This document shows positions 56,024 through 63,972 of a stretch of DNA of 64,000 bases, piece after piece; the first letter of the stretch is position 1; each line of letters starts with the position of its first letter. The stretch lies in NCBI GenBank assembly GCA_001804805.1, contig MHBH01000042.1, forward strand, positions 41,256 to 105,255. The letters run 5' to 3'. The notes under the pieces are model-generated. The model was not told the origin of the DNA, searched no databases, and saw only the letters and a program-made list of their open reading frames with translations. Position numbers and translations under genes: made by a program. This DNA is from Lentisphaerae bacterium GWF2_49_21 (GTDB taxonomy: Bacteria; Verrucomicrobiota; Lentisphaeria; Victivallales; GWF2-50-93).

Positions 56024-57103
56024 TTTAAATGATCTCGCACTGTCAAGAAAATACTGATAGTTCTCAAGTGAAATATCAGGCGGTGCCTGATGATCAAGGC
56101 ATATAAAGTAGCCTCCTGTCTTTAAAAATACAGGCAGCACTCTTTCAAGTTCGCGGTCGATCGCATCTTTTCCCTTTGCGAGCTCCCTCTTGTCTATGCC
56201 TCCGCGGATGACCAGCCTCTTTCCATATTGTTCCCTGATTTTGGTTACGTCCATTCCCGCCTGCACCTCGAAGGGGAAAAGTCCGTCGACCCCGCACTCG
56301 AGGAGCAGGGGAATGAGTCCTGAGACATCACCGTCGGAATCAACCCAGATCCCAAAGACGGAAGGATGCTTCCTGACATGGGATATCAGCTCCTTGTAAT
56401 AAGGCATCATGAACTCGCGGAAAAATTCCGGGGATACCATCATTCCAGTATTGCAGCTCATGTCCTCCATGATGTTCAGGACGTTGAAGTCGGTGTCCGG
56501 CATGATCCTGTCAATCGCTTCAGTATTCATCTTGAGCCACTGTCTCATGATGTCATGCACCAGTTCGGGATCGTCGTAGAAGACATATGCCATGTTCACA
56601 TCTCCGAAGAGATGCCAGAGCACCCGGAATGTCCCGGACATGACTTGGACGACCGGATAAGTACGCTTTGAAGTGGAAGGATGCTTCCGCAGAGTTGAAT
56701 AACGCACTTCGACATCCGGATCCATGCGTTGTTTCATCCGGTCCCAATCCACACGGGACTTGACCGGGAACTCCAGATATTCGGCTATGCTGATGTTCCT
56801 CTCGGCCTTGCGCTGCTTGACCTTCCGGCCATGTTCGTCCTCGTAAATGACAATATCATCGTCTTCTGAAATAATTTTCTTTTCAAAGCGGGGGAAGAAC
56901 GGGCTATATCCGTTGGTGCCGAGATGGATTCCGGTCCCCTGGACTTCATCCTCCTTGAAGTAGTTGCTCTCCCTCCAGTTTTCCGGAAGTCCTTCCTTCA
57001 GCCACCGGTCATAGGTCTCGACCCAGCCGCCAAAAGTATGGATCGGAAGACGGTCTGTCTTTTCAAATTTGAAACTTGCCTTGAAATGTTCAAGCGAGTT
57101 CAT
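56018..57103 (-). CDS. Uroporphyrinogen decarboxylase-family (UroD/MtaA-like) protein
   Basis: A protein of about 361 residues with the UroD-family barrel: FKFEKTDRLPIHTFGGW at the start, GIWVDSDGDVSGLIPLLLECGVDGLFPFEVQAGMDV near 255-290, RLVIRGGIDKRELA and GGYFICLDHQAPPDISLENY at the end. Family members outside haem synthesis are mostly methyltransferases or of unknown role; the Asp/His set suggests metal binding. The start at 57103 is chosen because AGGA precedes it and the longer frame has no ribosome site. Its TAG stop lies in a palindromic element. Confidence 0.82.
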   Translation of the reverse strand: MNSLEHFKASFKFEKTDRLPIHTFGGWVETYDRWLKEGLPENWRESNYFKEDEVQGTGIHLGTNGYSPFFPRFEKKIISEDDDIVIYEDEHGRKVKQRKAERNISIAEYLEFPVKSRVDWDRMKQRMDPDVEVRYSTLRKHPSTSKRTYPVVQVMSGTFRVLWHLFGDVNMAYVFYDDPELVHDIMRQWLKMNTEAIDRIMPDTDFNVLNIMEDMSCNTGMMVSPEFFREFMMPYYKELISHVRKHPSVFGIWVDSDGDVSGLIPLLLECGVDGLFPFEVQAGMDVTKIREQYGKRLVIRGGIDKRELAKGKDAIDRELERVLPVFLKTGGYFICLDHQAPPDISLENYQYFLDSARSFKK

Positions 57104-57156
57104 GGTGTCCTTTTTAGTATATGTTAAATATAAAATTTCTCCATGGAGAAATTTTA

Positions 57157-57903
57157 TTACCATTCGCCTTTGCGGCCGAATTTCTTCTTTGCATTCTTGC
57201 TGAACTCGGCGCACGCCTTGTCGATATTCCCGAGGATTTCATCGTTTGTCAGTCCGCTGCTGGATCTTGCGGCAGGTATCATGGTCCTGCACTCGTTGGA
57301 ATCCATGAATTTCGCGGCATCAAGAAGACGCTCCTCGTCCTCCTTTGGTATCGCCAGGAATCCGTGCTTGTCCGCATGGATCAGCTGTCCGGGCATGATT
57401 TTCCTGCCAAAGACTTCGACGGGGCAGTTCCATTTCACCGGACATGAATATCCGTGGCCGACGCAAAGCCTTTTTGCTATCGCCTTAAGGCCCGAGTTGT
57501 TCATCTCGTCAAGATCCCGGATGCATCCATCGGTTATCGTGCCGACACATCCGAGCGCCTTGTGCATGTTGCTGTTCACCTCGCCCCAGAAGGCGGCAAC
57601 GAAGTTCGGTTTGTCAAGATCCTGCACGACAACGATCTTCGGGCCTGGAACCGATGCGACATATCTGCGATATTCGCTCCAGGCATTTGGCTTGTTCTTT
57701 GGATGTTTCGGATTGCTCGGTTCAAATACAACCGTGATCGCCCTTCCGACCATCGGCCCCATCTGCGGCATGAAGTCGCGGGTCTCCTCAAGACTGATTC
57801 CGACCTTGGTAACATCATGTTTTGTGATCTGCTCCCATCCATTGAATATGGTAGGGGTGTTCCATCTCTTCAGTTCCAGAAAATCAGCGTCTGTTATAGG
57901 CAT
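57157..57903 (-). CDS. RraA-like/HMG-aldolase-family protein
   Basis: A 248-residue protein of the RraA/4-hydroxy-4-methyl-2-oxoglutarate aldolase fold. GEVNSNMHKALGCVGTITDGCIRDLDEM (near 105-133) holds the metal- and substrate-binding Arg-Asp pair, and VGHGYSCPVKWNCPVEVFGRKIMPGQLIHADKHG the following strands. Members cleave or decarboxylate 2-keto acids to pyruvate. It is 24 bases downstream of the GH33 sialidase and 53 bases upstream of the UroD-like gene. Confidence 0.82.
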   Translation of the reverse strand: MPITDADFLELKRWNTPTIFNGWEQITKHDVTKVGISLEETRDFMPQMGPMVGRAITVVFEPSNPKHPKNKPNAWSEYRRYVASVPGPKIVVVQDLDKPNFVAAFWGEVNSNMHKALGCVGTITDGCIRDLDEMNNSGLKAIAKRLCVGHGYSCPVKWNCPVEVFGRKIMPGQLIHADKHGFLAIPKEDEERLLDAAKFMDSNECRTMIPAARSSSGLTNDEILGNIDKACAEFSKNAKKKFGRKGEW

Positions 57904-57927
57904 TTAAATTCTCCTTATTGAAATATT

Positions 57928-59070
57928 TTATTTCGTGTCTTTCGTGTGATTCGTGGTCAAAAATTCCATTCTGAATCTTGCGAGCATCAGATATTTGTCG
58001 TCGTACATCCCAGTCACTGTCCCGCATTCGTAAAGGCACATGATCGTTCCATCAGAGGTAACTGTCAGATCAGAATATCCGGAAGGCCCGTCCTCAAGAA
58101 GCTTCTTTACCGGCCAGGTCTTGCAGTCGTCATAGCTGAGATGCAGTGTCAGGTTCTTGCGGTCGCACCTTGCAGTCGTCCCCCAGTTGGAGATATTCCG
58201 TTCAAGATTGCGGGGATTTGAGAACAGGATGGCGCTTTTACTGCCGGAACATGGTACTTTCACCAGGCATCCCATGCAGATAGGTTCAAGAAGGTCATCG
58301 TCGAAAACCGGCTTGCTCCAGCTGCAGTCACCGTCGGGACTGATGGATACGAGTCTCCTGTTTTCATGGCATTCAGAGCGTATGTTGAACAGGACTCTTC
58401 CGTCTGAAAGCTCCACGACGGTCGTTTCGTTCGGATTGATCATTCCCGGTTCGGTATTAGCCACTATGTCTCCGCATTTCCAGGTTTTGCCATGGTCGTC
58501 GCTGTAAATAACGCCGACTGATGAAGGTCTGTGTCCGCGGTTTCCTTTTCCCATTTCCGTTCCGGAGCCGTCCGACATCCATAACGGAACGACATAACGC
58601 CCATTGCGGAGCTGGATTCCATGGGAAGGACCGGTGGCTATCACCGTCCAGGGATAGAGCTTCCGGTAGGATTCAAGGACAGAAGTTATCTCTACAGGCT
58701 TTGAAAAACTTTTCCCTCCATCGGTGCTTCGTATGCTGAAGACGCGGTTGTAGTCGTGGCAGAACAGTGCAAGCACTGATTTATTTTCCCTGTCGGAGAT
58801 CATAACAAAGTTGCTGACCGGTCCAGGGCCGTAGGTCTCATTTGCGACTATGCATACCGGGTCTCCCCAGCTTAATCCGTTGTCCTCGCTGCGGCGCATG
58901 AAGACGTCGTTGTTGTCGTAGTCTCCGCCTTTTCCGCGGCGCGCTTCCGCCGTCGCAAGAACAACATTGTCTCCTGCCGCCAGGATTCCGGGAATGCGGT
59001 AGACGTGATATCCATTGGTCCTCGCCTCGAAAAGCGGCGTCTTTGAAATTCCTGATGCTTCTGTTTTCAT
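57928..59070 (-). CDS. Exo-alpha-sialidase, GH33
   Basis: A 380-residue enzyme and the best sialidase candidate in the window. RIP motif YRIPGIL (Arg25), AEARRGKGGDYDNNDVFMRRS with the catalytic Asp region near 50, Asp-boxes SEDNGLSWGDP, STDGGKSFSKP, SDDHGKTWKCG, Glu in NPNETTVVEL, NIRSECHENRR and FSNPRN for the other arginines, and the Tyr nucleophile in SGYSDL near 332. It has no signal peptide, so it would act in the cytoplasm or leave by another route. The last residues (TTNHTKDTK) are read from a nine-base-phased repeat. GAGGAG precedes the start. Confidence 0.87.
   Translation of the reverse strand: MKTEASGISKTPLFEARTNGYHVYRIPGILAAGDNVVLATAEARRGKGGDYDNNDVFMRRSEDNGLSWGDPVCIVANETYGPGPVSNFVMISDRENKSVLALFCHDYNRVFSIRSTDGGKSFSKPVEITSVLESYRKLYPWTVIATGPSHGIQLRNGRYVVPLWMSDGSGTEMGKGNRGHRPSSVGVIYSDDHGKTWKCGDIVANTEPGMINPNETTVVELSDGRVLFNIRSECHENRRLVSISPDGDCSWSKPVFDDDLLEPICMGCLVKVPCSGSKSAILFSNPRNLERNISNWGTTARCDRKNLTLHLSYDDCKTWPVKKLLEDGPSGYSDLTVTSDGTIMCLYECGTVTGMYDDKYLMLARFRMEFLTTNHTKDTK
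57931..57957. repeat. Nine-base phased repeat TTCGTGTnn at the sialidase 3' end
   Basis: TTTCGTGTC, TTTCGTGTG and ATTCGTGGT follow one another and code for the end of the sialidase, NHTKDTK. Confidence 0.7.
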
Positions 59071-59082
59071 TTTCTCCTCATT

Positions 59083-59106
59083 AAGTATGTAGGGTTTTAA
59101 CCCGAC
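59083..59106. repeat. Short palindromic element copy
   Basis: AAGTATGTAGGGTTTTAACC followed by CGAC, a truncated form of the GTATGTCGGGTT...AACCCGAC elements at 13067, 46089 and 48978. Confidence 0.7.
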
Positions 59107-59131
59107 TTTTTGTTATCGACTTTTCTTTCAA

Positions 59132-59165
59132 CCCATCCATCCAATAATCCATTCATCCATCAATC
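59132..59165. repeat. Eight-base phased CCAT/ATCC repeat
   Basis: ATCC recurs every eight bases in CCATCCATCCAATAATCCAT and beyond. A complementary-sense version lies at 63852-63880 (GGAT every eight bases). Confidence 0.65.
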
Positions 59166-59180
59166 CTCTTCTACTTCCCC

Positions 59181-59993
59181 TCAGTCTCCAGGCGCCACCG
59201 TCCACATTCCGAGCGGAGCCGTAATGGTGCCAGTACCAATTGTTTCATCCGGATTTATAGGTTCGACATGTCCGTCGCAGAACAGGTAGTTCAAGGATTT
59301 CAGGCTGTGCAGTTTCGGAGGGTTTACTACCTGCTGGGAGGGGGAATCCAGTGGAGTACCCTGCGCTCCCTGCTGATTGTTGTATAAGCCGGAACTGTTC
59401 GGCAGTCCTGCCCATTCTGCGAGAAGAATCGTTTCTCCTGTCCTGGTGACCAGGCTAAGCTTCATCTCCGGTGGAGGAGTAGCTGTTCCGGAGGCATATT
59501 TGCCGACTCCCAGCTGCGTCATGCTCGTACGGGGCATACTGTAGGTCCGTATTGTTGAAGCGCGCTTGCAGTTGTCGGCCGGACACTGGAAGATCTCAAG
59601 GCTTTTAGCCACCGGAGTTGAAGATGCGTTCTTTTCCGCTTCTGTCATGGTTCCAGCGACATAGCTGTTCAGCAGATCGTCGTATGAGATGTAGAAATTG
59701 GAGCCGTCACTCCAGAAATAATATGGAAGCCGTTCGGCAAATTCATCAGTATACATGAAGAAGGCCAGACCGATCTGCTTCTGGTTGGACGCGCATCTGG
59801 CGGCCTTTGCCATCGCACGGGCGTTTGCGAGCGCAGGCAGGAGCATGGCGGCGAGGATTGCGATGATCGCAATGACCACCAGGAGCTCTATCAGGGTGAA
59901 ATTATTTCCGATTTCCGAATTCCGATTTCCGAATTTGTCTCTCAATTTCAGATCGGCAATCGGCAATTGGCAATTGGCAATATTGTCTCTCAT
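59181..59993 (-). CDS. Pseudopilin, H-X9-DG-like
   Basis: A 270-residue pilin-like protein: [27 protein letters not shown] and a C-terminal [18 protein letters not shown] motif. The 31-residue leader is read from two tandem seven-base repeats (TTCCGAW x4 and YGGCAAT x4). Asn precedes the mature Phe. GGGAGGA stands five bases before the start. It is 13 bases downstream of the secreted beta-helix gene. Confidence 0.83.
   Translation of the reverse strand: MRDNIANCQLPIADLKLRDKFGNRNSEIGNNFTLIELLVVIAIIAILAAMLLPALANARAMAKAARCASNQKQIGLAFFMYTDEFAERLPYYFWSDGSNFYISYDDLLNSYVAGTMTEAEKNASSTPVAKSLEIFQCPADNCKRASTIRTYSMPRTSMTQLGVGKYASGTATPPPEMKLSLVTRTGETILLAEWAGLPNSSGLYNNQQGAQGTPLDSPSQQVVNPPKLHSLKSLNYLFCDGHVEPINPDETIGTGTITAPLGMWTVAPGD
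59906..59981. repeat. Two heptanucleotide tandem repeats in a pseudopilin leader
   Basis: TTCCGAT/TTCCGAA alternate four times (59906-59933), and CGGCAAT x2 plus TGGCAAT x2 (59954-59981). Confidence 0.9.
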
Positions 59994-60006
59994 GGCGTCC
60001 TCCCGT

Positions 60007-61875
60007 TCATCTCATGTCGCAATAGTAAAGATACGAGAAATTGTATTTTGAAGCTTCGGCATCCTCGTTGAAATTAATATTCTTATCAAGCAGCAGATTG
60101 GTGTTCGTTGCCTTGTCGTTGACAATCCGCGAGGGAGAAGAATCAAGGCATCTGTTGTTTGTTACGGTCACGTCCTGTGTGTTTGAGATGGCAATCGCAT
60201 CTTCAAATCCTTCAAAGGTGTTTCCGCTTATAAGTCCCCGGCTGACATCCTTGAAATAGATTCCGGCCTGGTAGAACATGATGTTCTTGTAGTTTGATCC
60301 CTTTGCGCGGAGCCTGCGGATCTCGCTTCTGTCGGTGAATTTGCAGTCGATCACGTTTATATTCTTCTGGAGGGCGGCCGGCTTCGGAGCTCCCGTGTAA
60401 ACCACGAGAGGGGCGAGTGCGCAGGAATCAAAAGTGCAGTTTTTGAAAGTGAAGTTCTCGACGGAAGGGCCAGGCCGGGATGAACGGTCCTTGTCCGCGA
60501 ATATTATCGCACCGGCAAGGCTTGTGCCGTAAATCTTTACATTCTCAAACTCCACATTCCTCGCGGAAAGGAAAACCGCGCGGCCGCGGTTTGAACCCAG
60601 TATCGTGTTCTTTACGGAGACCTTGCTGCACATGAAGGCCGTGTTGTATCCGACATCTCCAGTCTTGACTCCGGAAGGTATTTCCTCATTGAATTTTATC
60701 ACATGCAGTTTTTCATTCTGGTCGAACTTTGAACTTTCCACTGAAAGCGTCGCCTTAAGGGCGAGATCATTTCCTCCGTAAATGTCAATCCTGTCACCAG
60801 GACGGGCTGTAGGTCCCTGCCAGCCGATCTCGACTTTGAGCTTCATGGTCTTCCTGTCGACAATCTCGGTCAGCTTCAGGAATTTTCCATATAATGGAAG
60901 ACAATCGTCGCCGGCCGCCTCGATCCTTGAGTCTTCAATTGCCAGCTCCCCCATCGGATAAATGAAGAAGAACGCATCGGCTGTGCACGACATGATCCTG
61001 CCGGTGCCGGGCTTGGGTTCGATGATGAGTTTCTTCACATGTACGTCCTTGCACTGGCTCATATGCACAGCCATTCCCGGAACACCCCATATCCTGACGT
61101 TTTCAATGTTCACATTTTCACAGATGTTGATGTCGATGCCATATTGTCCGTATATGGCATGACGCAGGAGAATGATGGTTCCGGCAGGTATCGTTGAAAG
61201 GGTCCTTGAGACATATTTCCTCTTCTCCGGATCGCCCCATTCGGTCTTGAAGGTGAGTTTCAGCATCTGGGGGGCTGTAAGCTCCTTCTTCCTGATGGCG
61301 CTTCCAAATACGTCAAGATTCCCTATTGGTATCTTTGAAACCGGATCATAATCCATCAACGCCTCAATTTCCTCCGTGCCGTTGACGGGATATTCATCGT
61401 CGAATTTCACATCAATCGTGCTTTCCGTTGACGATATCACCTTCCCCTGCGAAAAATATGGTTTCTCCCAGTAGATGATCATGTTCTTCAAGGTTACACC
61501 CTTTGAATTTTTAACGCTTATCGGGATGACTTTCCGGCTAGTGGAAATGATCTCAGAGCCCTGTCCGTCGATTGTCACCTTGTCGATGTCATCTATCTTG
61601 ACGATGATTTCCGAATCGTCGTTCCTGACGATGTACCTGCCTTTAGGGAAGAGGAGGGTGGATCCTTCTCCTGACTTGTGAAGCGCAAAGACCGCCTTCT
61701 GGATTGAGGCAGTGTCGTCATTTTTCCCGTCGCCCTTTGCTCCATAAATTGAAACATCAATGATTTTCGAGTTTCCATTGGCTTTCATTGGAACTTTTTC
61801 CTTTTCGGATATGCATGATGAAGATAAAATCACTGATGATGCCGTAAGAATTGAAAGCATAAGATGAGTCTTCAT
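60007..61875 (-). CDS. Secreted lipoprotein with right-handed beta-helix (pectate-lyase-3/GH28-like)
   Basis: A 622-residue protein. The N-terminus [21 protein letters not shown] has a lipobox (LSSS-C), so it is a lipoprotein. [25 protein letters not shown] near 38-62 is the classic start of pectate-lyase-3 folds, and parallel-helix rungs ([58 protein letters not shown]) follow. [10 protein letters not shown] near 325 resembles the GDD of polysaccharide hydrolases, so it may cut galacturonans or related polymers. It is 17 bases downstream of its GntR regulator. Confidence 0.85.
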   Translation of the reverse strand: MKTHLMLSILTASSVILSSSCISEKEKVPMKANGNSKIIDVSIYGAKGDGKNDDTASIQKAVFALHKSGEGSTLLFPKGRYIVRNDDSEIIVKIDDIDKVTIDGQGSEIISTSRKVIPISVKNSKGVTLKNMIIYWEKPYFSQGKVISSTESTIDVKFDDEYPVNGTEEIEALMDYDPVSKIPIGNLDVFGSAIRKKELTAPQMLKLTFKTEWGDPEKRKYVSRTLSTIPAGTIILLRHAIYGQYGIDINICENVNIENVRIWGVPGMAVHMSQCKDVHVKKLIIEPKPGTGRIMSCTADAFFFIYPMGELAIEDSRIEAAGDDCLPLYGKFLKLTEIVDRKTMKLKVEIGWQGPTARPGDRIDIYGGNDLALKATLSVESSKFDQNEKLHVIKFNEEIPSGVKTGDVGYNTAFMCSKVSVKNTILGSNRGRAVFLSARNVEFENVKIYGTSLAGAIIFADKDRSSRPGPSVENFTFKNCTFDSCALAPLVVYTGAPKPAALQKNINVIDCKFTDRSEIRRLRAKGSNYKNIMFYQAGIYFKDVSRGLISGNTFEGFEDAIAISNTQDVTVTNNRCLDSSPSRIVNDKATNTNLLLDKNINFNEDAEASKYNFSYLYYCDMR

Positions 61876-61892
61876 TTAAATCTCCATTGATA

Positions 61893-62501
61893 TTAAACAT
61901 AAAAATCAGAATTCAGGTGGAGCCTGATATATTTTTCCGCCTTGTCCGGATCCGCTGTCTTGAGAAGATCCACCAGTTTTACATGGTCGCTATATTCATT
62001 GGCGTCGGCCTTGTCATGGAACCTGTTTATCTTGTAATAAAGTATGAGCTTCATGGCCTTATCGAAGAATTCGCTTATCTTGACGGAGCCTGCCAGGGAA
62101 ACCAGCCTGGAGTGGAATTCGGATTCCAGATGGAACTTGTCGATAGTTGTTTTTGACGGCAGATTGAATTTTGCGGCGATCTTTTTAAGTTCAACCTCGT
62201 TTTCCTTGATTGCCTTTCCGTGGCAGATGCGGACAGCCTGGCATTCGATGGCCTCGCGCAGGATCATGTATGAACGGATGTCCTCCCTGCTTGTTCCACA
62301 AACTATCGTTCCCTTCCTCTGGATGGTGTTGAGGAATCCGTCGGACTGGAGTCGCACCATCGCCTCGAGGACCGGAGCCGGACTCATCTTGAGCTCCTTG
62401 GCGACGCTGCGCCTGTTGAGTATGGTGCCCGGGGCGATCTCGCCGCTGATTATCTTTTCGAGAACGTAGTCGTATGCAGTCTGTGAAAGGGATTGCTTCA
62501 T
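61893..62501 (-). CDS. GntR-family (FCD) transcriptional regulator
   Basis: A regulator of about 202 residues with the winged helix (QTAYDYVLEKIISGEIAPGTILNRRSVAKELKMSPAPVLEAMVRLQSDGFL) and an FCD domain with ESEFHSRLVSLAGSVKI. The start at 62501 is chosen because AGGAAGGAT precedes it; a longer frame reads through the promoter palindromes. It forms an operon with the beta-helix lipoprotein and probably controls it. Confidence 0.86.
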   Translation of the reverse strand: MKQSLSQTAYDYVLEKIISGEIAPGTILNRRSVAKELKMSPAPVLEAMVRLQSDGFLNTIQRKGTIVCGTSREDIRSYMILREAIECQAVRICHGKAIKENEVELKKIAAKFNLPSKTTIDKFHLESEFHSRLVSLAGSVKISEFFDKAMKLILYYKINRFHDKADANEYSDHVKLVDLLKTADPDKAEKYIRLHLNSDFYV

Positions 62502-62525
62502 GATTGATCCTTCCTGGTTCTGGTA

Positions 62526-62556
62526 TAATATGTGATATATCACGTGATATGTCAAG
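62526..62556 (-). promoter_or_regulatory. Overlapping palindromes in the promoter of the GntR gene
   Basis: GTGATATATCAC (62532-62543) and ATATCACGTGATAT (62537-62550), both perfect, lie between TTGACA (62556-62551) and TATTAT (62531-62526) on the minus strand. They suit a dimeric repressor that blocks its own promoter. Confidence 0.6.
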
Positions 62557-62646
62557 ATGCGAAGAAAAAAATATCGAAAAATAATCGGGGCTGGAAATTT
62601 CATCTCTTGATTTAAAATGCAATGCGGTCAAATTATGGAGACATAT

Positions 62647-62678
62647 GTAAATATTCACTGCATCCAGTGAATATTTAC
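62647..62678. promoter_or_regulatory. Perfect 14-bp hairpin GTAAATATTCACTG/CAGTGAATATTTAC
   Basis: Fourteen-base perfect arms with a CATC loop, 20 bases upstream of the decarboxylase start. One arm recurs at 33182-33195. It is an operator or mRNA leader hairpin. Confidence 0.6.
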
Positions 62679-62697
62679 CACCAGAAAACAGGAGGCT

Positions 62698-63843
62698 ATG
62701 ATGGTAACTCAAAAGGTTCTTCAGAAGATGGCGAAGAGGCACGGTACCCCGATACTTGTGGTGGACCATGACGTGATCCGCCAGAATTATGCGACTTTCA
62801 AGAAGCATCTGCCGCGCGTCCAGGCCTACTACGCCGTCAAGGCTTTCGCCGATCCGGTGGTAGTGAAGACACTCTTTGATGCTGGCGCGAGCTTTGACGT
62901 CGCTTCCATGCCCGAATTGAAGATAGTATACAAGAATATCAAGGAGATGCCCGCCAAGGAGCGCCAGGACTGGATCTGGGATAAGATTATCTACGCGCAT
63001 CCGATCAAGGCCGACAAGACGCTCCAGGAACTCAACCAGTACAAGCCTCTGGTCACTTACGACAACCATGAAGAGATCAAAAAAATTAAAAAATACGCGC
63101 CCAATGCCGGCCTTGCCCTGCGTCTCAAGGTTCCCAACACCGGTGCAATGGTCGAACTGTCCTCGAAATTCGGTGCCGCCCCCGGTGAAGCGGTGGATCT
63201 CATCCTCGAAGCCGTCAAGGCAGGACTTGTTGTTGAAGGCCTGAGCTTCCATGTAGGCAGCCAGACGACGAACTTCGACAATTATGTCCAGGCGATCAAT
63301 CTTGCATACAGCATATTCCAGGAAGCCAAGGATCGGGGATACAACAAGATGAACCTTCTTGATATTGGTGGGGGTTTCCCGGCGCCATACGACAGCACGG
63401 TCAGGCCCTTCAGCGAACTCGCGCACAAGATCAACGTCGAGATAGACCGTCTTTTCCCGAAGGAAATCCAGATCCTCGCCGAGCCCGGAAGATTCATGGT
63501 CGCGACAGCCGCCACAGCGGTTTCAAAGATCATCGGCAAGGCGGTACGTGATGGGAAGGTGTGTTATTACATCGATGACGGTGTATATCATACTTTCTCA
63601 GGAATCCTCTTCGACCACTGCCAGTACCATCTGAACTCCTTCAGGAAAGGGGCCAAGCAGATCTGCACGGTCTTCGGTCCGACATGCGACGCCCTAGACG
63701 TCGTCTCGATGTCCGAGGAGCTTCCTCCGAACCTCGAACTCGGAGAGCTCCTCTACAGCAACAACGCCGGCGCATACACCATCGCCTCGTCGACTCCATT
63801 CAACGGCTTCCCACCCGCAAAGGTCGTCCACGTGAACAGATAG
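62698..63843 (+). CDS. Ornithine/diaminopimelate-type (group IV) decarboxylase
   Basis: A 381-residue PLP enzyme of the alanine-racemase fold. The PLP Lys is in YYAVKAF (residue 48), HVGSQ near 183, DIGGGF near 220, LAEPGRF near 260, and the active-site FGPTCDALD (Cys near 329) with NNAGAYT at the end. It probably decarboxylates ornithine or lysine for polyamines. Codon use is strongly C-ended and differs from neighbours, as in a highly expressed housekeeping gene. GGAGG precedes two adjacent ATGs (62698, 62701). It is not obviously part of the glycan locus. Confidence 0.9.
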   Translation: MMVTQKVLQKMAKRHGTPILVVDHDVIRQNYATFKKHLPRVQAYYAVKAFADPVVVKTLFDAGASFDVASMPELKIVYKNIKEMPAKERQDWIWDKIIYAHPIKADKTLQELNQYKPLVTYDNHEEIKKIKKYAPNAGLALRLKVPNTGAMVELSSKFGAAPGEAVDLILEAVKAGLVVEGLSFHVGSQTTNFDNYVQAINLAYSIFQEAKDRGYNKMNLLDIGGGFPAPYDSTVRPFSELAHKINVEIDRLFPKEIQILAEPGRFMVATAATAVSKIIGKAVRDGKVCYYIDDGVYHTFSGILFDHCQYHLNSFRKGAKQICTVFGPTCDALDVVSMSEELPPNLELGELLYSNNAGAYTIASSTPFNGFPPAKVVHVNR

Positions 63844-63851
63844 GAAGACTG

Positions 63852-63880
63852 GGTGGATGGATTGCTGGATGATTGGATGC
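63852..63880. repeat. Eight-base phased GGAT repeat
   Basis: GGATGGATTGCTGGATGATT and following bases show GGAT every eight bases directly after the decarboxylase gene; related to 59132-59165 in opposite orientation. Confidence 0.6.
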
Positions 63881-63972
63881 TGTTCAAGAGTAATCCATAC
63901 AAGCTTCTTGATAGTTACTAATCGTCTCATAATAGTATAGACTTTTATTTATTGTGTGCTATCGTATTGGAT

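Noticed and set aside
57143..57907. A 254-codon plus-strand frame
   Set aside because: It mirrors the RraA-like gene almost exactly; the minus-strand protein has the family's Arg-Asp motif.
62191..63426. A 411-codon minus-strand frame
   Set aside because: It is antisense to the decarboxylase and runs into the GntR gene in a different frame; the plus-strand gene has all active-site motifs.
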